The notes beneath the pieces are model-generated. The model saw only the letters and a program-made list of their open reading frames with translations, was not told where the DNA came from and made no database searches. The position numbers and the translations under genes were made by a program. From assembly GCA_938027655.1 (NCBI GenBank), contig CALJAP010000090.1:1-42603 (forward strand): 42,603 nt of DNA, given 5' to 3'. Shown piece after piece: positions 29,009 to 38,529 of this stretch (the stretch's first letter is position 1; each line of letters begins with the position of its first letter). This DNA is from an uncultured bacterium. Its GTDB lineage: Bacteria > Armatimonadota > HRBIN16.

Positions 29009-30109
29009 TCAAACTCGTCTCTCCACTTCTCTCAGAAAGGCTTCTGCCTCATCCACGCTGCGGAAGCCCTCGCCAACGGTCAACCACACGCCTTTTGCCC
29101 CGACCGCCTCCAGCACAGTGAGCGCGTCCTGCGCGGACTCGGCAATCACCTGCACGCTTTTGCCCGCCTGCAGGCAGCGACGGTAAACCTCTATCCAGCG
29201 CGAAGCGGGTCCCTGCCCTGCACCGTACACCCACTGTATCGCGTGCAGGTTCGGGATGTCCAGCAATAGGGGCAAATGCTTCAGTGCGCCCACCCCATCC
29301 AGATGGAAGATGCTTCGCTCTAGAGGCTCCATCTCGAACAGGATGTCGGGCAGAATCATTTCCCGCGCCATTTCGGGCGAGACCATGATCCAGAAGTCGC
29401 AGCTGGGCACGTAGTAGCTGCCTTCGTGGTAGGCGTTGAGCCAGGTGGTGCAGCCGAACCCTGCTTCCGCTATTTTCGCATAGCTGCGCTCGAAGCTCCG
29501 CACGAACGCTTTCGCCACATGCCTGCCCGCCTGCACAATCAGGTCAGGGCAGTCCAGCATGTCCATGCACAGCATCTGCGGGTCACGCAGGGCGGCGAGG
29601 ATGTCGTAGTTACCGTGTAAATCGGTGATGCCCACGATGTACCGCCCCTCACACCGCTGAACGGCGTAGTCGGTCATGCGTTCAACGGTCTGCCAGTAGG
29701 GGTTCTCGAAGTCAGCCTGCGTACGCAAGATGCGATGCCAGTCTTCTGGTTCGTGCACAACAGGCTTCGACCAGCTGGTGCTCTCCGAAAACTCCAGCTC
29801 GCAGCCGAACAGCGTGGCGGTGATTTCGGGCCCGAGGTTGGGCCAGAACATGGGAAAGTTGTCGCCCACATAATCGTGGCACTCCATCCATGCGATGGCG
29901 GAATCCACCACGTACTCCACATCCATCCACCGCTCACGTAAAGATGCGTGCTGTTTAACCGGTCCCCGATATGGGCGTGATGGGGCAACGTGCAAGGTGA
30001 CCGGTGGACGATCCACTATCTCACGATGCCACCATGCTTCGAACCGCTCCACCGTTTTGCCGAAATCAGGTTTCCACTTCAGCTCGTGTATCAACCGCGT
30101 TTCCTCCAC
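29009..30109 (-). CDS. Uroporphyrinogen decarboxylase-like protein (GTG start)
   Basis: C-terminal IFHLDGVGALKHLPLLLDIPNLHAIQWVYGAGQGPA shared with the neighbouring paralog. Confidence 0.75.
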   Translation of the reverse strand: MEETRLIHELKWKPDFGKTVERFEAWWHREIVDRPPVTLHVAPSRPYRGPVKQHASLRERWMDVEYVVDSAIAWMECHDYVGDNFPMFWPNLGPEITATLFGCELEFSESTSWSKPVVHEPEDWHRILRTQADFENPYWQTVERMTDYAVQRCEGRYIVGITDLHGNYDILAALRDPQMLCMDMLDCPDLIVQAGRHVAKAFVRSFERSYAKIAEAGFGCTTWLNAYHEGSYYVPSCDFWIMVSPEMAREMILPDILFEMEPLERSIFHLDGVGALKHLPLLLDIPNLHAIQWVYGAGQGPASRWIEVYRRCLQAGKSVQVIAESAQDALTVLEAVGAKGVWLTVGEGFRSVDEAEAFLREVERRV

Positions 30110-31179
30110 TTTTTGGACTGTCGGACGAGTTCATCTGCCTGCTCGGGGGTGCTGGTGTATGTGCTTATCATCACGCCGCGTGTGCCGATGGCTTCCACTA
30201 GCGGCTGCACGCTTTCAGGCGGAACCCCCAGAGCCAGCACACCCTTGCCCGCCTTCAACGCCTTCTGGTACAGCGGATACCAGCAGGGGTCGCCTGCGTG
30301 CGGTTGTCCTGCGCCCGGCGTCCACTGGATGGCATCCAGTTTGTTGATACTGCACAGCGCGTCCAGATGCTTGATGGCATTCACACCGTCTAGGTGGTAG
30401 ATGGTGTTGTCCAGTCGCTCGCATTGCTGCTCCAGGTAGGGCAGAACAAATTCGTTAAACAGCTCCGGGCTGATCATACACGACATGTCGCACTGCAGTT
30501 TGCAGGTTCGTCCGATGCCCCAGATGTTGAACGCTGAGAAGACGGTTCCGCCATCCTCATCGCGGATAATCGGCTCGAAGGCGTCATAGTAATCGAAGTA
30601 CCGCTCCAGAATCTGCCTCTGCAGGCGATGCACGTGTTCAGGATGGTCTACGAGGTCGGTGAGCAGCCCCAGCGTGCCGCGCAGGGACGCCAGCGTATCC
30701 AGATTCTCCACAAAGTCGGGAAAGCTCACCAGCGCCTTGCCCTTGAAGTGCTCCATCGCCTGCCGAGCCATCTCGGTGTTTATCTTCCAGTACTTCTCGT
30801 CGGGGTTGTACGGCGGTATCTGCGCGGTGGTGATGTCATCGAATACCTTGCCATACCACACGGTGTTATGGTCAAAGGTGGGTGGGCTACCCAGATGGAT
30901 GGCGAGACTGCCCGGTCCTAGGTTGGTATCGAACCAGGGAAAGCCATCACCGCCGTGATAGGTATGGGCGAAGTGCCACTCTTGCTCGGTGATGCGATAC
31001 TCGATGTCCAGCCAGCGTTGCTCCGGCGTAGGGTCGGGTTTAGGCGGAGGAACGTCTACCACCGGCTTCTCGAGCGGCGCGTACACGATGAGAAGCGGTC
31101 CCTCCATCTCCTCTCGCGCCCACCATGCCGTGTAGCGCATTTTGACATGGTGCCAATCCGGTTTGTACAGCAGCGACAC
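30091..31179 (-). CDS. Uroporphyrinogen decarboxylase-like protein, paralog
   Basis: IYHLDGVNAIKHLDALCSINKLDAIQWTPGAGQPHA. Confidence 0.75.
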   Translation of the reverse strand: MSLLYKPDWHHVKMRYTAWWAREEMEGPLLIVYAPLEKPVVDVPPPKPDPTPEQRWLDIEYRITEQEWHFAHTYHGGDGFPWFDTNLGPGSLAIHLGSPPTFDHNTVWYGKVFDDITTAQIPPYNPDEKYWKINTEMARQAMEHFKGKALVSFPDFVENLDTLASLRGTLGLLTDLVDHPEHVHRLQRQILERYFDYYDAFEPIIRDEDGGTVFSAFNIWGIGRTCKLQCDMSCMISPELFNEFVLPYLEQQCERLDNTIYHLDGVNAIKHLDALCSINKLDAIQWTPGAGQPHAGDPCWYPLYQKALKAGKGVLALGVPPESVQPLVEAIGTRGVMISTYTSTPEQADELVRQSKKWRKRG

Positions 31180-31307
31180 CCTTCATCCTCCCGATGCGAT
31201 TACTGTTGTCATTTTCTGTGAAGGAATAACCGGTTCCTTGTGCAGAAAGAACATGGGGCAGACACGGGGCGCTGCGCCCACCATTTTGTTCAATCGGAAG
31301 GAAGAGG

Positions 31308-33803
31308 ATGGTTATGAGGTACATTGTTCCGCTGGCGCTGCTGGCGATATTCACCGTTCGGGGCAACGCCCAACCGGTGAGAGAGTGTGTGGTGCTTCCC
31401 CTGCCGAGTGGAATGACGCGCTCCATCGTTTATACGGACCCGGTGCAGGCTCTGCAGGTGTCCGGCGCGTGGACGGCTCCGAAGGCGGGCGATACGGTGA
31501 CCCTCCCTGACGGCTCCACCCGACAGTGGGAAGCGGTGACCGCCAACGCAGAGGGATGGTTTGAACATCCTGCTTTGCGTAACGGTTATGCGTTCGCCAC
31601 GGTATCCTCCGAGCGGGAGCGGGTTGCTTTGCTGGAGGCGCCGGGCAGTGTGAGCGTCCTCGTTAACGGGGAGCCGCGCGCCGGAGACGTGTACCAGCAC
31701 GGTTATGTGAAAGTGCCGGTGCTGCTCAAGCAGGGACAGAACGAACTGCTGCTGCGGTGCAGCCGAGCGGGCAGGCTGTCTGTCCGGCTCAGCAACGCGC
31801 CGGTGGAAGGGGCTCTGCTGGATGTGCGCGATGCCACCTTGCCTGACCTAGTAGTGGGCGAGGAGACGGACGTGTGGCTAGGCATTGTGGTTATCAACGC
31901 TTCCACGCAAGCCCTGCAAGGGCTAACCATTACTGCCTCGCATGAGGGCGGACGCACAACGGAAAGCCAGGTACCCGCATTGCCGCCTCTTAGTATCTGC
32001 AAAGTGCCCGTGCGCCTGCGCGGTTTTGCACCCCGTGCAGCAGGCGTACGCAAGGTGGAACTGCGCCTGTTGCGACAGGAGGGTAAGCAGAAGTTCACGC
32101 TGGACACGGCTGAAGTCACCTTGCGAATCCGTGAACCCCACGAATCGCAGAAGCGCACCTTTATCAGCTCGCTGGACGGCAGTGTGCAGTATTACGCGGT
32201 GTTGCCTGCGCAGAGATTAAGCAAGGATTCCCCTGCCCCTGCGCTCGTGTTAACACTACACGGTGCAGGAGTGGAGGCTATCGGACAGGTGGATTCTTAC
32301 TCCCCCAAAACATGGGCGACGATTGTGGCGCCGACCAACCGCCGTCCCTTTGGCTTCAGCTGGGAAGAGTGGGGACGACTGGACGCTCTGGAGGTGCTGG
32401 ATCTGGCGCAGAAGCGATGGCGCACCGACCCCTATCGGGTATACCTCACCGGACACTCGATGGGTGGGCATGGCACGTGGCACGTGGGATTGACCCATCC
32501 CGACCGCTTCGCCGTCATCGCGCCCAGTGCTGGTTGGGTGAGCATCTGGACGTATGCCACCAGCGCACGGCTCGGACAGCGTGAAGGCAACGCGGATGAG
32601 AAAACTGACCCGATGGAAGATTTTCTGCTGCGATGCGCTTCCCCCAGCGACACCCTGTCGCTGGTACGCAACAGCCTCTTGCAGGGCGTGTACGTACTGC
32701 ACGGCGACGCCGACGACAACGTGCCCGTCACCGAAGCGCGACTGATGCGAGACCGGCTTTCCCCCATCCACCACGATTTCGAGTATTACGAACAACCCGG
32801 CGCAGGACACTGGTGGGATGTGTCGGATGAGCCTGGTGTGGACTGCGTGGACTGGATGCCGATTTTCGATTTCTTCGCCCGCCACCGCCTGCCGACCTCC
32901 GACAGTGTGCGACGCATTGAGTTCACTACCATGAGCCCGGGGGTGTCTGCCCGATGTCACTGGGTGAGCGTCGAGATGCAAGAACAACAGATGAAACCGA
33001 GTTCGGTGAACCTGCGCTACGACCCCGGCAAACGGCGTTTCGTGGGTACGACCAGCAACGTCGTGAGGCTCTCGCTCCATCTGGAACAGGTGAAACCGGG
33101 CGCACCGATTAGCGTGGAGCTGGACGGACAGGTCGTCGGTAATATCTCCTATCCCAGCCGCGAGCGACAGCTGTGGCTGGTGAAAGAGGGCGGGCAGTGG
33201 AAGTTGTCCGCCGCTCCCTCGCCGGCAATGAAATCCCCTCAACGATATGGAGGCTTCAAGAGCGTGTTCACCAACCGCCCGGTGCTGGTGTACGGTACGA
33301 AGGGCACGCCCGAAGAGAACGCCTGGGCGATGGCGAAAGCGCGATTCGACTCGGAGACCTTCTGGTATCGTGGCAACGCCACCTTTGAGGTGATTGCCGA
33401 CACCGAGTTCCAGCCCGACCGCTATCGCGACCGGAACGTGGTGCTGTACGGCAACGCGGAGACCAACGCGGCATGGCCGCTACTGCTCGGCGATAGCCCG
33501 GTGCAGGTACATCGTGGTGCAGTGCATATGGGAGAAAAAACCCTCAGCGGCGAAGGGCTTGCTTGCCTGTTCATCCGACCGCGCGCTGGCTCTGCCACTG
33601 CGCTGGTGGGAGCGGTTGCGGGCACGGGTGTTGCGGGAATGCGTTTAACCGACCGGCTTCCTTACTTCACCGCCGGCGCAGGGGTGCCCGATTGTCTGGT
33701 GCTTTCCACCGACATGCTCACGAAGGGGATGGAGGGCGTGCTGGCAGCAGGCTTTTTCGGCGCGGACTGGGGAGTGCACAGCGGAGAGTTCGTGTGGCGG
33801 TAG
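31308..33803 (+). CDS. Secreted alpha/beta hydrolase (prolyl oligopeptidase/PHB-depolymerase-like esterase)
   Basis: Signal peptide; LTGHSMGGHGTWHVGL, LHGDADDNVPV, GAGHWWD catalytic motifs. Confidence 0.85.
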   Translation: MVMRYIVPLALLAIFTVRGNAQPVRECVVLPLPSGMTRSIVYTDPVQALQVSGAWTAPKAGDTVTLPDGSTRQWEAVTANAEGWFEHPALRNGYAFATVSSERERVALLEAPGSVSVLVNGEPRAGDVYQHGYVKVPVLLKQGQNELLLRCSRAGRLSVRLSNAPVEGALLDVRDATLPDLVVGEETDVWLGIVVINASTQALQGLTITASHEGGRTTESQVPALPPLSICKVPVRLRGFAPRAAGVRKVELRLLRQEGKQKFTLDTAEVTLRIREPHESQKRTFISSLDGSVQYYAVLPAQRLSKDSPAPALVLTLHGAGVEAIGQVDSYSPKTWATIVAPTNRRPFGFSWEEWGRLDALEVLDLAQKRWRTDPYRVYLTGHSMGGHGTWHVGLTHPDRFAVIAPSAGWVSIWTYATSARLGQREGNADEKTDPMEDFLLRCASPSDTLSLVRNSLLQGVYVLHGDADDNVPVTEARLMRDRLSPIHHDFEYYEQPGAGHWWDVSDEPGVDCVDWMPIFDFFARHRLPTSDSVRRIEFTTMSPGVSARCHWVSVEMQEQQMKPSSVNLRYDPGKRRFVGTTSNVVRLSLHLEQVKPGAPISVELDGQVVGNISYPSRERQLWLVKEGGQWKLSAAPSPAMKSPQRYGGFKSVFTNRPVLVYGTKGTPEENAWAMAKARFDSETFWYRGNATFEVIADTEFQPDRYRDRNVVLYGNAETNAAWPLLLGDSPVQVHRGAVHMGEKTLSGEGLACLFIRPRAGSATALVGAVAGTGVAGMRLTDRLPYFTAGAGVPDCLVLSTDMLTKGMEGVLAAGFFGADWGVHSGEFVWR

Positions 33804-33889
33804 GATAATCGCCTCTCCGGTTGCCGCATGCCCAGCCCCGTTTGCGGCGAGCGTACCGTCGGGATCTCATCTCTGCTGCGTCTAAACCG

Positions 33890-35335
33890 CTACGTTTCGC
33901 TGGAGCCAAGGCGCATGATAGCCTCTTCGATAATCCAGCGTTCCGATTGCGGAATACGCGCCTGTATCCGCCGGAGCAGTTCCACAGCGCGTGGGCTGGT
34001 ATTCCCTGCCAGCGCAATCAGTGCCCAGTGCCGCATGGTCGGATTGGACGAGTTGAGTGCGCTTTGCAGAGCGTTGACGCTGGCATCACCCATTGCAGAC
34101 AGGGCGCGCGCCGCAAGATAAGCTACGGTGGGGTTGCCAGCCGCGAGCTTCGCCGCCAACGGCTGCACCGCGGGCGCACCGAGAGCGGCCAGTGAGTTCG
34201 CCGCCGCCTCGCCGACGCCCCCGTCTGGGTCGGATAACGCCTCCAGCAGGTATGGGATGGCAGCAGATTGCCCTGTCTGCCCCAGCGCGGCAGCTGCGGT
34301 GCGGCGCACGCGGTAATCGGCATCTTTGAGTGCCACAGAGAGAGCACCCACCGCCGCCGGGTCGTTCATTCCGCCCAGCGATTCCGCCGCCAACCGACGC
34401 ACTTCGGGGTCTGGATGGCGGATTGCCTGAGCCAGTGCCGGGATGGCAGCACGTCCTGCGCGCGCCAGTGCCCCCACTGCCGCCGAGCGCAAAACGAGGT
34501 CTTCATCACGCAGGGCGCGTACCAGAGCATCTACCGCGCGTGGGCTGGCGATTTTGCCCAGTGCGACCGCCGCCTGCGCCCGCGCGTCACCATCGTCTTC
34601 GGGATTATTGACTGCCCGCAACAGGGCTTCTTCGGCGGAAGGATGGGCGATTGCCGCCAGCGCACCGATGACCGTGCGGCGCATTGCGGGAGAATCGTCC
34701 TGATGCCTCAGCAGCGCAGGCACAGCGCGGGGGTCACCCAGTTTGCCCAGCAGCTCGGCAACGGCAATACGCAACGCCTCATCTTTGTCGTCGATAAGGG
34801 GCAGCACCTGTGGCGTGCACACCTTGCCGATGCGCGACAGTGCATCGCTTGCCGCAGCGCGCGAGCCACCATCTTTCAGCGCATCCACCAGCTTGGGCAC
34901 GATAGGCTCGCCCAGCGTTGCCAGCGCTTTCGCCGCCCCTGCCCGCACATTGCTGTCGGCATCCTTCAGCGCGTCCAGCAACGGCTGTGGGTACTTCGGG
35001 GCGAGAGCGATGAGCTTTTGGGTCACGTGTTCACGCATCTTGATTTCAGGGTCTTTCTGCAGGGCAAGCAGCGCTTTCATCGCCTCCTCCGTGCCCAGAC
35101 GCTCGAAGGCATCCGCTGCCCTCATGCGGGCGGCGATAGGGCGCTGCTGTACTAAGTCGTATAGCGAATCGTGGGTCGCCATCAACTTTGCTGCAGCCAC
35201 TTGCTCCTCAGGACTCCTGCCCACCAGAGCGTCCACCGTCTTCTGGGTCTGCACGTTACGCCATATCGTCCAGCCAATAATGCCGCCGATAATGAGTATC
35301 CAGATTGCCCACCGTAGGGCTGCCGCTCGGTTCAT
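33890..35335 (-). CDS. Membrane-anchored HEAT-repeat protein
   Basis: TM segment AALRWAIWILIIGGIIGW then many ~31-aa repeats such as DPEVRRLAAESLGGMNDPAAVGALSVALKD. Confidence 0.93.
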   Translation of the reverse strand: MNRAAALRWAIWILIIGGIIGWTIWRNVQTQKTVDALVGRSPEEQVAAAKLMATHDSLYDLVQQRPIAARMRAADAFERLGTEEAMKALLALQKDPEIKMREHVTQKLIALAPKYPQPLLDALKDADSNVRAGAAKALATLGEPIVPKLVDALKDGGSRAAASDALSRIGKVCTPQVLPLIDDKDEALRIAVAELLGKLGDPRAVPALLRHQDDSPAMRRTVIGALAAIAHPSAEEALLRAVNNPEDDGDARAQAAVALGKIASPRAVDALVRALRDEDLVLRSAAVGALARAGRAAIPALAQAIRHPDPEVRRLAAESLGGMNDPAAVGALSVALKDADYRVRRTAAAALGQTGQSAAIPYLLEALSDPDGGVGEAAANSLAALGAPAVQPLAAKLAAGNPTVAYLAARALSAMGDASVNALQSALNSSNPTMRHWALIALAGNTSPRAVELLRRIQARIPQSERWIIEEAIMRLGSSET

Positions 35336-35410
35336 CCCTCTTCCCTCGCTCTAACGGTTTTGCTACGGTCTATTGCTTCTGTGTCGTTGGTGAGGAATCC
35401 TGCCCTGAAG

Positions 35411-35450
35411 AACCCTGTAGAACCCTGTAGCCGCAGGCTTTAGCCTGCGC
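35411..35450. repeat. Tandem AACCCTGTAG x2 followed by palindrome GCAGGCTTTAGCCTGC
   Basis: Direct reading; the GCAGGCTAAAGCCTGCGGCTAC type palindrome is a commonly seen dispersed repeat. Confidence 0.6.
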
Positions 35451-35547
35451 TTAGCTGTCCGCCTCTTAAAATTGCTGTGCATGATTTGCATATTAACGCA
35501 TAATCCAAATAAAAATATGAGTTTTTATTCAGTTTTATGGAATATTA

Positions 35548-35576
35548 TTGACACGAAATAATTTTTTCGCTATGCT
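35548..35576 (+). promoter_or_regulatory. Sigma-70-type promoter TTGACA-N17-TATGCT
   Basis: TTGACA 35548-35553, TATGCT 35571-35576 in an AT-rich block upstream of a PEP-CTERM gene. Confidence 0.7.
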
Positions 35577-35614
35577 TAGCCCGTAAGCAAACAAAATCTA
35601 AGGAGGTACGGAAC

Positions 35615-36295
35615 ATGAAACGGTTTTCGCTGATGCTCGCGGCGGCTATAGCGGTGTGGGCATTCACCGCGAAGGCAATGGCGTTCACGCCCATCTCCAG
35701 CCCGGATGCGGCGTACCTGGCGTCCACAACCTATATCGACCCGTCGGCAATATTGGACTGGACGAACGTGACTTCCATTTCCGACGGCACGCTGATCGTC
35801 TCCTTCAAAAACGCGGCGGGGTCTGCTCCGCTGACGATGAACAAACGAACGGCCCTAGGCAGCAGCTGGGCAACATGGAGCCAGGCTCCCGATTCGCAGC
35901 GCGGTGCAGGCGATGTTCTGCCCGTGTTCTACTCGAACGGGGCTACCGCGGCGCGATTCGTGCTCTCCTCGCCGGTGAACATCTTCGGCTTCGAAGCGGA
36001 GCCCGAGCCGTTCAGCGTGCATACAATGGTTGCCAGCTTCTACGACGCCTCGGACAACCTGCTGGGCACCATCTCGCGCAATGTGGATGGCATTGCTGGG
36101 GCACGCCTGTTCGCCGCCTCTTCGCCAACGCCCATCGCGTACGTGGTGTTCAGTTCTCAAGTGGACTGGGCGGTGGGTGCGTTCCGCTACGGCACGCTGG
36201 GCGGTCCCGTCATCCCCGAGCCGGGCACGATGGCGCTGTTCGGCACCGGGCTGGTAGCGGGTCTGCTTCCGCTTCGCCGACGACTGCGAGCGTAA
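35615..36295 (+). CDS. PEP-CTERM sorting domain protein
   Basis: Signal peptide; C-terminal VIPEPGTMALFGTGLVAGLLPLRRRLRA. Confidence 0.9.
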   Translation: MKRFSLMLAAAIAVWAFTAKAMAFTPISSPDAAYLASTTYIDPSAILDWTNVTSISDGTLIVSFKNAAGSAPLTMNKRTALGSSWATWSQAPDSQRGAGDVLPVFYSNGATAARFVLSSPVNIFGFEAEPEPFSVHTMVASFYDASDNLLGTISRNVDGIAGARLFAASSPTPIAYVVFSSQVDWAVGAFRYGTLGGPVIPEPGTMALFGTGLVAGLLPLRRRLRA

Positions 36296-36317
36296 GAACA
36301 AGAACCTCTCCCCCATT

Positions 36318-36468
36318 CCCTCTCCTACGCGGAGAGGGGAGCCGTTTGCACAACATCCCTCTTCCCTTGCAGCAAAGGTTGAACGATGTTAGATAACCTC
36401 TCCCCCCCTCTCCTACACGGAGAGGGGTGTCTCGCCTCGGAGGCCCCCTTCCCCTGTGGGGAAGGGGG
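36318..36468. repeat. Three successive hairpins, family B dispersed repeat cluster
   Basis: CCCTCTCC-tacgc-GGAGAGGG (36318-36338); CCCCTCTCC-tacac-GGAGAGGGG (36405-36427); CCCCCTTCCCC-tgt-GGGGAAGGGGG (36444-36468). Confidence 0.7.
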
Positions 36469-36492
36469 ACGGGGGGATAGGTTCGAACACAT

Positions 36493-38316
36493 CTATCCCC
36501 TGCCGCACTGTTCCACAATCTGCTGTGCCAGATGGGTGACACCGTAACCCTTCGTCGCCATCACGAACTGTTTGCCGTACTGCTTGGCGATGTCGCGAGC
36601 CTCTTTCCAGCGCGTTCGGCTATAGCGCACCACCACAACGGTCATGTCGGCATTGCGGATACGCGCCTCCATGCTGTTCACGCTCTCGGCACCGTCCAGG
36701 TCGGGCCAGTCCACCTCGGCAAACTGCAGCGCCTCGCGGATATGCTGCTCCGCCTCCGCTCGCCGGTTAAAGCAGAGCATGAACAGCTTTTTGCCCTGCG
36801 TGATTTTGCGGGCTTCGCTCAGCAGGTCGCCGTTATGTTCGGGCTGAGGTTCCTCTTCCGGCTGTTGCTCCTGCGGCGCCTCTTTCTGTTCGCTCTTGAG
36901 CAGTTGTTTGCCCACGTTCACCAGAAACTTGCGAGCCGAGCTCTGTTCGGATTTTGTCAAAGCGCACCGATCCGGTACGGCAGGGTTTTCCAGCAAGAAA
37001 TCGTAGCCGCTCATCAGCGCACACAGTTCCTTATTCGAGTATGGTATTTGCGCCCGATGGCATGCGACCAGTGCGCACAGCAGGTCTTCCTCAAAGGTGT
37101 CTGGATTGGGCGCAGAGAGAACCGCTTGCAGTCGGGCAATCGCCTCCCGCTGTTGCGCCTTCTTCTGTACGCATCGCTTTGCCTCTTCCCAGTGCTCGTC
37201 AGCGTGTTTGATGAAATGCGATTGCCTTTGACGCGAGCTGTTTGCCGCCAGCATATCGAGGTCCCATTTGCGCGCTCTGGCTTCTTCCTGCACTGCATCA
37301 CGCAATGTGTCCGCCCCGTCCTGCTCAGCCAGTCTGCTCAGCAGTTGTTTAGATGTCCAGATTTGCTGAACCATCGGCACCGGAGCGGCGATGCTTTCCA
37401 GCAGAGGCACGCCGACGCCTTTGTCCATATCGGCGCGATGCTGTTCATACCATCTCCACATCTGCCAGCTTCTCGCCAGAGCCTCATAGCCGGTCTGCAG
37501 CGTTTCCAGCTCGTGCTCACTGAAATCGATGCCGAGGTCTAGGGGAGGTAACCACAGGTTGCGAAACCGTTCCTTAGCAAGGGTGGTCAGCTGCCTCTTC
37601 AGCTGGCTGGCATCCCACTCTCGCCCGTACACGGCTGCTTCAGGCTGTATCAGACGATAACGACACGCACATGCCAACAGCAGAGGCACCGCCTCTTCGC
37701 GAGCAAGGGTATGGTTCTCTACATAGTCAAGCCAGCTTGCCAAAGCCTCTAACCGCCCCGATAGCCGATTGCGCGCTTCTTCTTCCCGGGTGTCAACAGG
37801 CTCCGCAACCTTCCCTTCCGTTTGCGGTTGGGTGGGTTCAGCAGCAGGCGGGGCGGTGCTGGCTGGGGTAGGAGGCGTTTCAGTCACACTCGCCATTTGC
37901 GCTTCACCCTCTGCAGATGCGGTAGCAGGTACCTGTTCCACCGGCGGCTCCGCTTCCACTGGCTCCTCCGCTGCCCCTTGCGACGGCGAGGAGGAAACCG
38001 TTTGCTGCGAGAACGTCCATCCCTCCACCATCCGGTACATTGCCCGGAGAGCAAGAGGTATCTCGTCATCCTCGCAAGCGGCTGTCATTTCACAGAGCGC
38101 GTACAGCGCTTGTAGCGTGCTGGCTCCGCTAGCGGGTATCTCCCCACCTACACGGAGGGTTCTCCAGACCAACGTGAGGAAGTCCACAGTCAAAAGCAGA
38201 TGACGACGGCTGTCGCGATCGAGGCTTCGTGCTCTCATGCATGGCGCAAGAGCCAAAATAGCTTGTTCAGCCTGAAAGCACATCTCGGTAGATGTTGCGT
38301 CACCGGTAAGCATCAC
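36493..38316 (-). CDS. Hypothetical protein, Pro/Glu-rich linker, DUF2325-like C-terminal domain
   Basis: C-terminal KKLFMLCFNRRAEAEQHIREALQF...ARIRNADMTVVVVRYSRTRWKEARDIAKQYGKQFVMATKGYGVTHLAQQIV. Confidence 0.6.
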   Translation of the reverse strand: MMLTGDATSTEMCFQAEQAILALAPCMRARSLDRDSRRHLLLTVDFLTLVWRTLRVGGEIPASGASTLQALYALCEMTAACEDDEIPLALRAMYRMVEGWTFSQQTVSSSPSQGAAEEPVEAEPPVEQVPATASAEGEAQMASVTETPPTPASTAPPAAEPTQPQTEGKVAEPVDTREEEARNRLSGRLEALASWLDYVENHTLAREEAVPLLLACACRYRLIQPEAAVYGREWDASQLKRQLTTLAKERFRNLWLPPLDLGIDFSEHELETLQTGYEALARSWQMWRWYEQHRADMDKGVGVPLLESIAAPVPMVQQIWTSKQLLSRLAEQDGADTLRDAVQEEARARKWDLDMLAANSSRQRQSHFIKHADEHWEEAKRCVQKKAQQREAIARLQAVLSAPNPDTFEEDLLCALVACHRAQIPYSNKELCALMSGYDFLLENPAVPDRCALTKSEQSSARKFLVNVGKQLLKSEQKEAPQEQQPEEEPQPEHNGDLLSEARKITQGKKLFMLCFNRRAEAEQHIREALQFAEVDWPDLDGAESVNSMEARIRNADMTVVVVRYSRTRWKEARDIAKQYGKQFVMATKGYGVTHLAQQIVEQCGRG

Positions 38317-38529
38317 AGCACCCTCCCTGAGAAGAATGTGTGTTGTATCTCTTTAGACACATAGATTCCCAAAAAAGTTTCAATTTGGCACTTACATACA
38401 TACAAACGACAAATTCAAGCGCGAAAATGGCAGGCTCAGCTGGCAGGGAAACACGAGGTCTTCGCCGTAAGTGAAAATTGCGGAGCGCGTCATTGTGGGC
38501 GCAGACGAGAAAACAGGAGGAAAAAACTT

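Noticed and set aside
32256-33242. 328-aa minus-strand ORF
   Set aside because: Antisense shadow of the alpha/beta hydrolase gene.
36532-37542. 336-aa plus-strand ORF
   Set aside because: Antisense shadow of the DUF2325-like gene.
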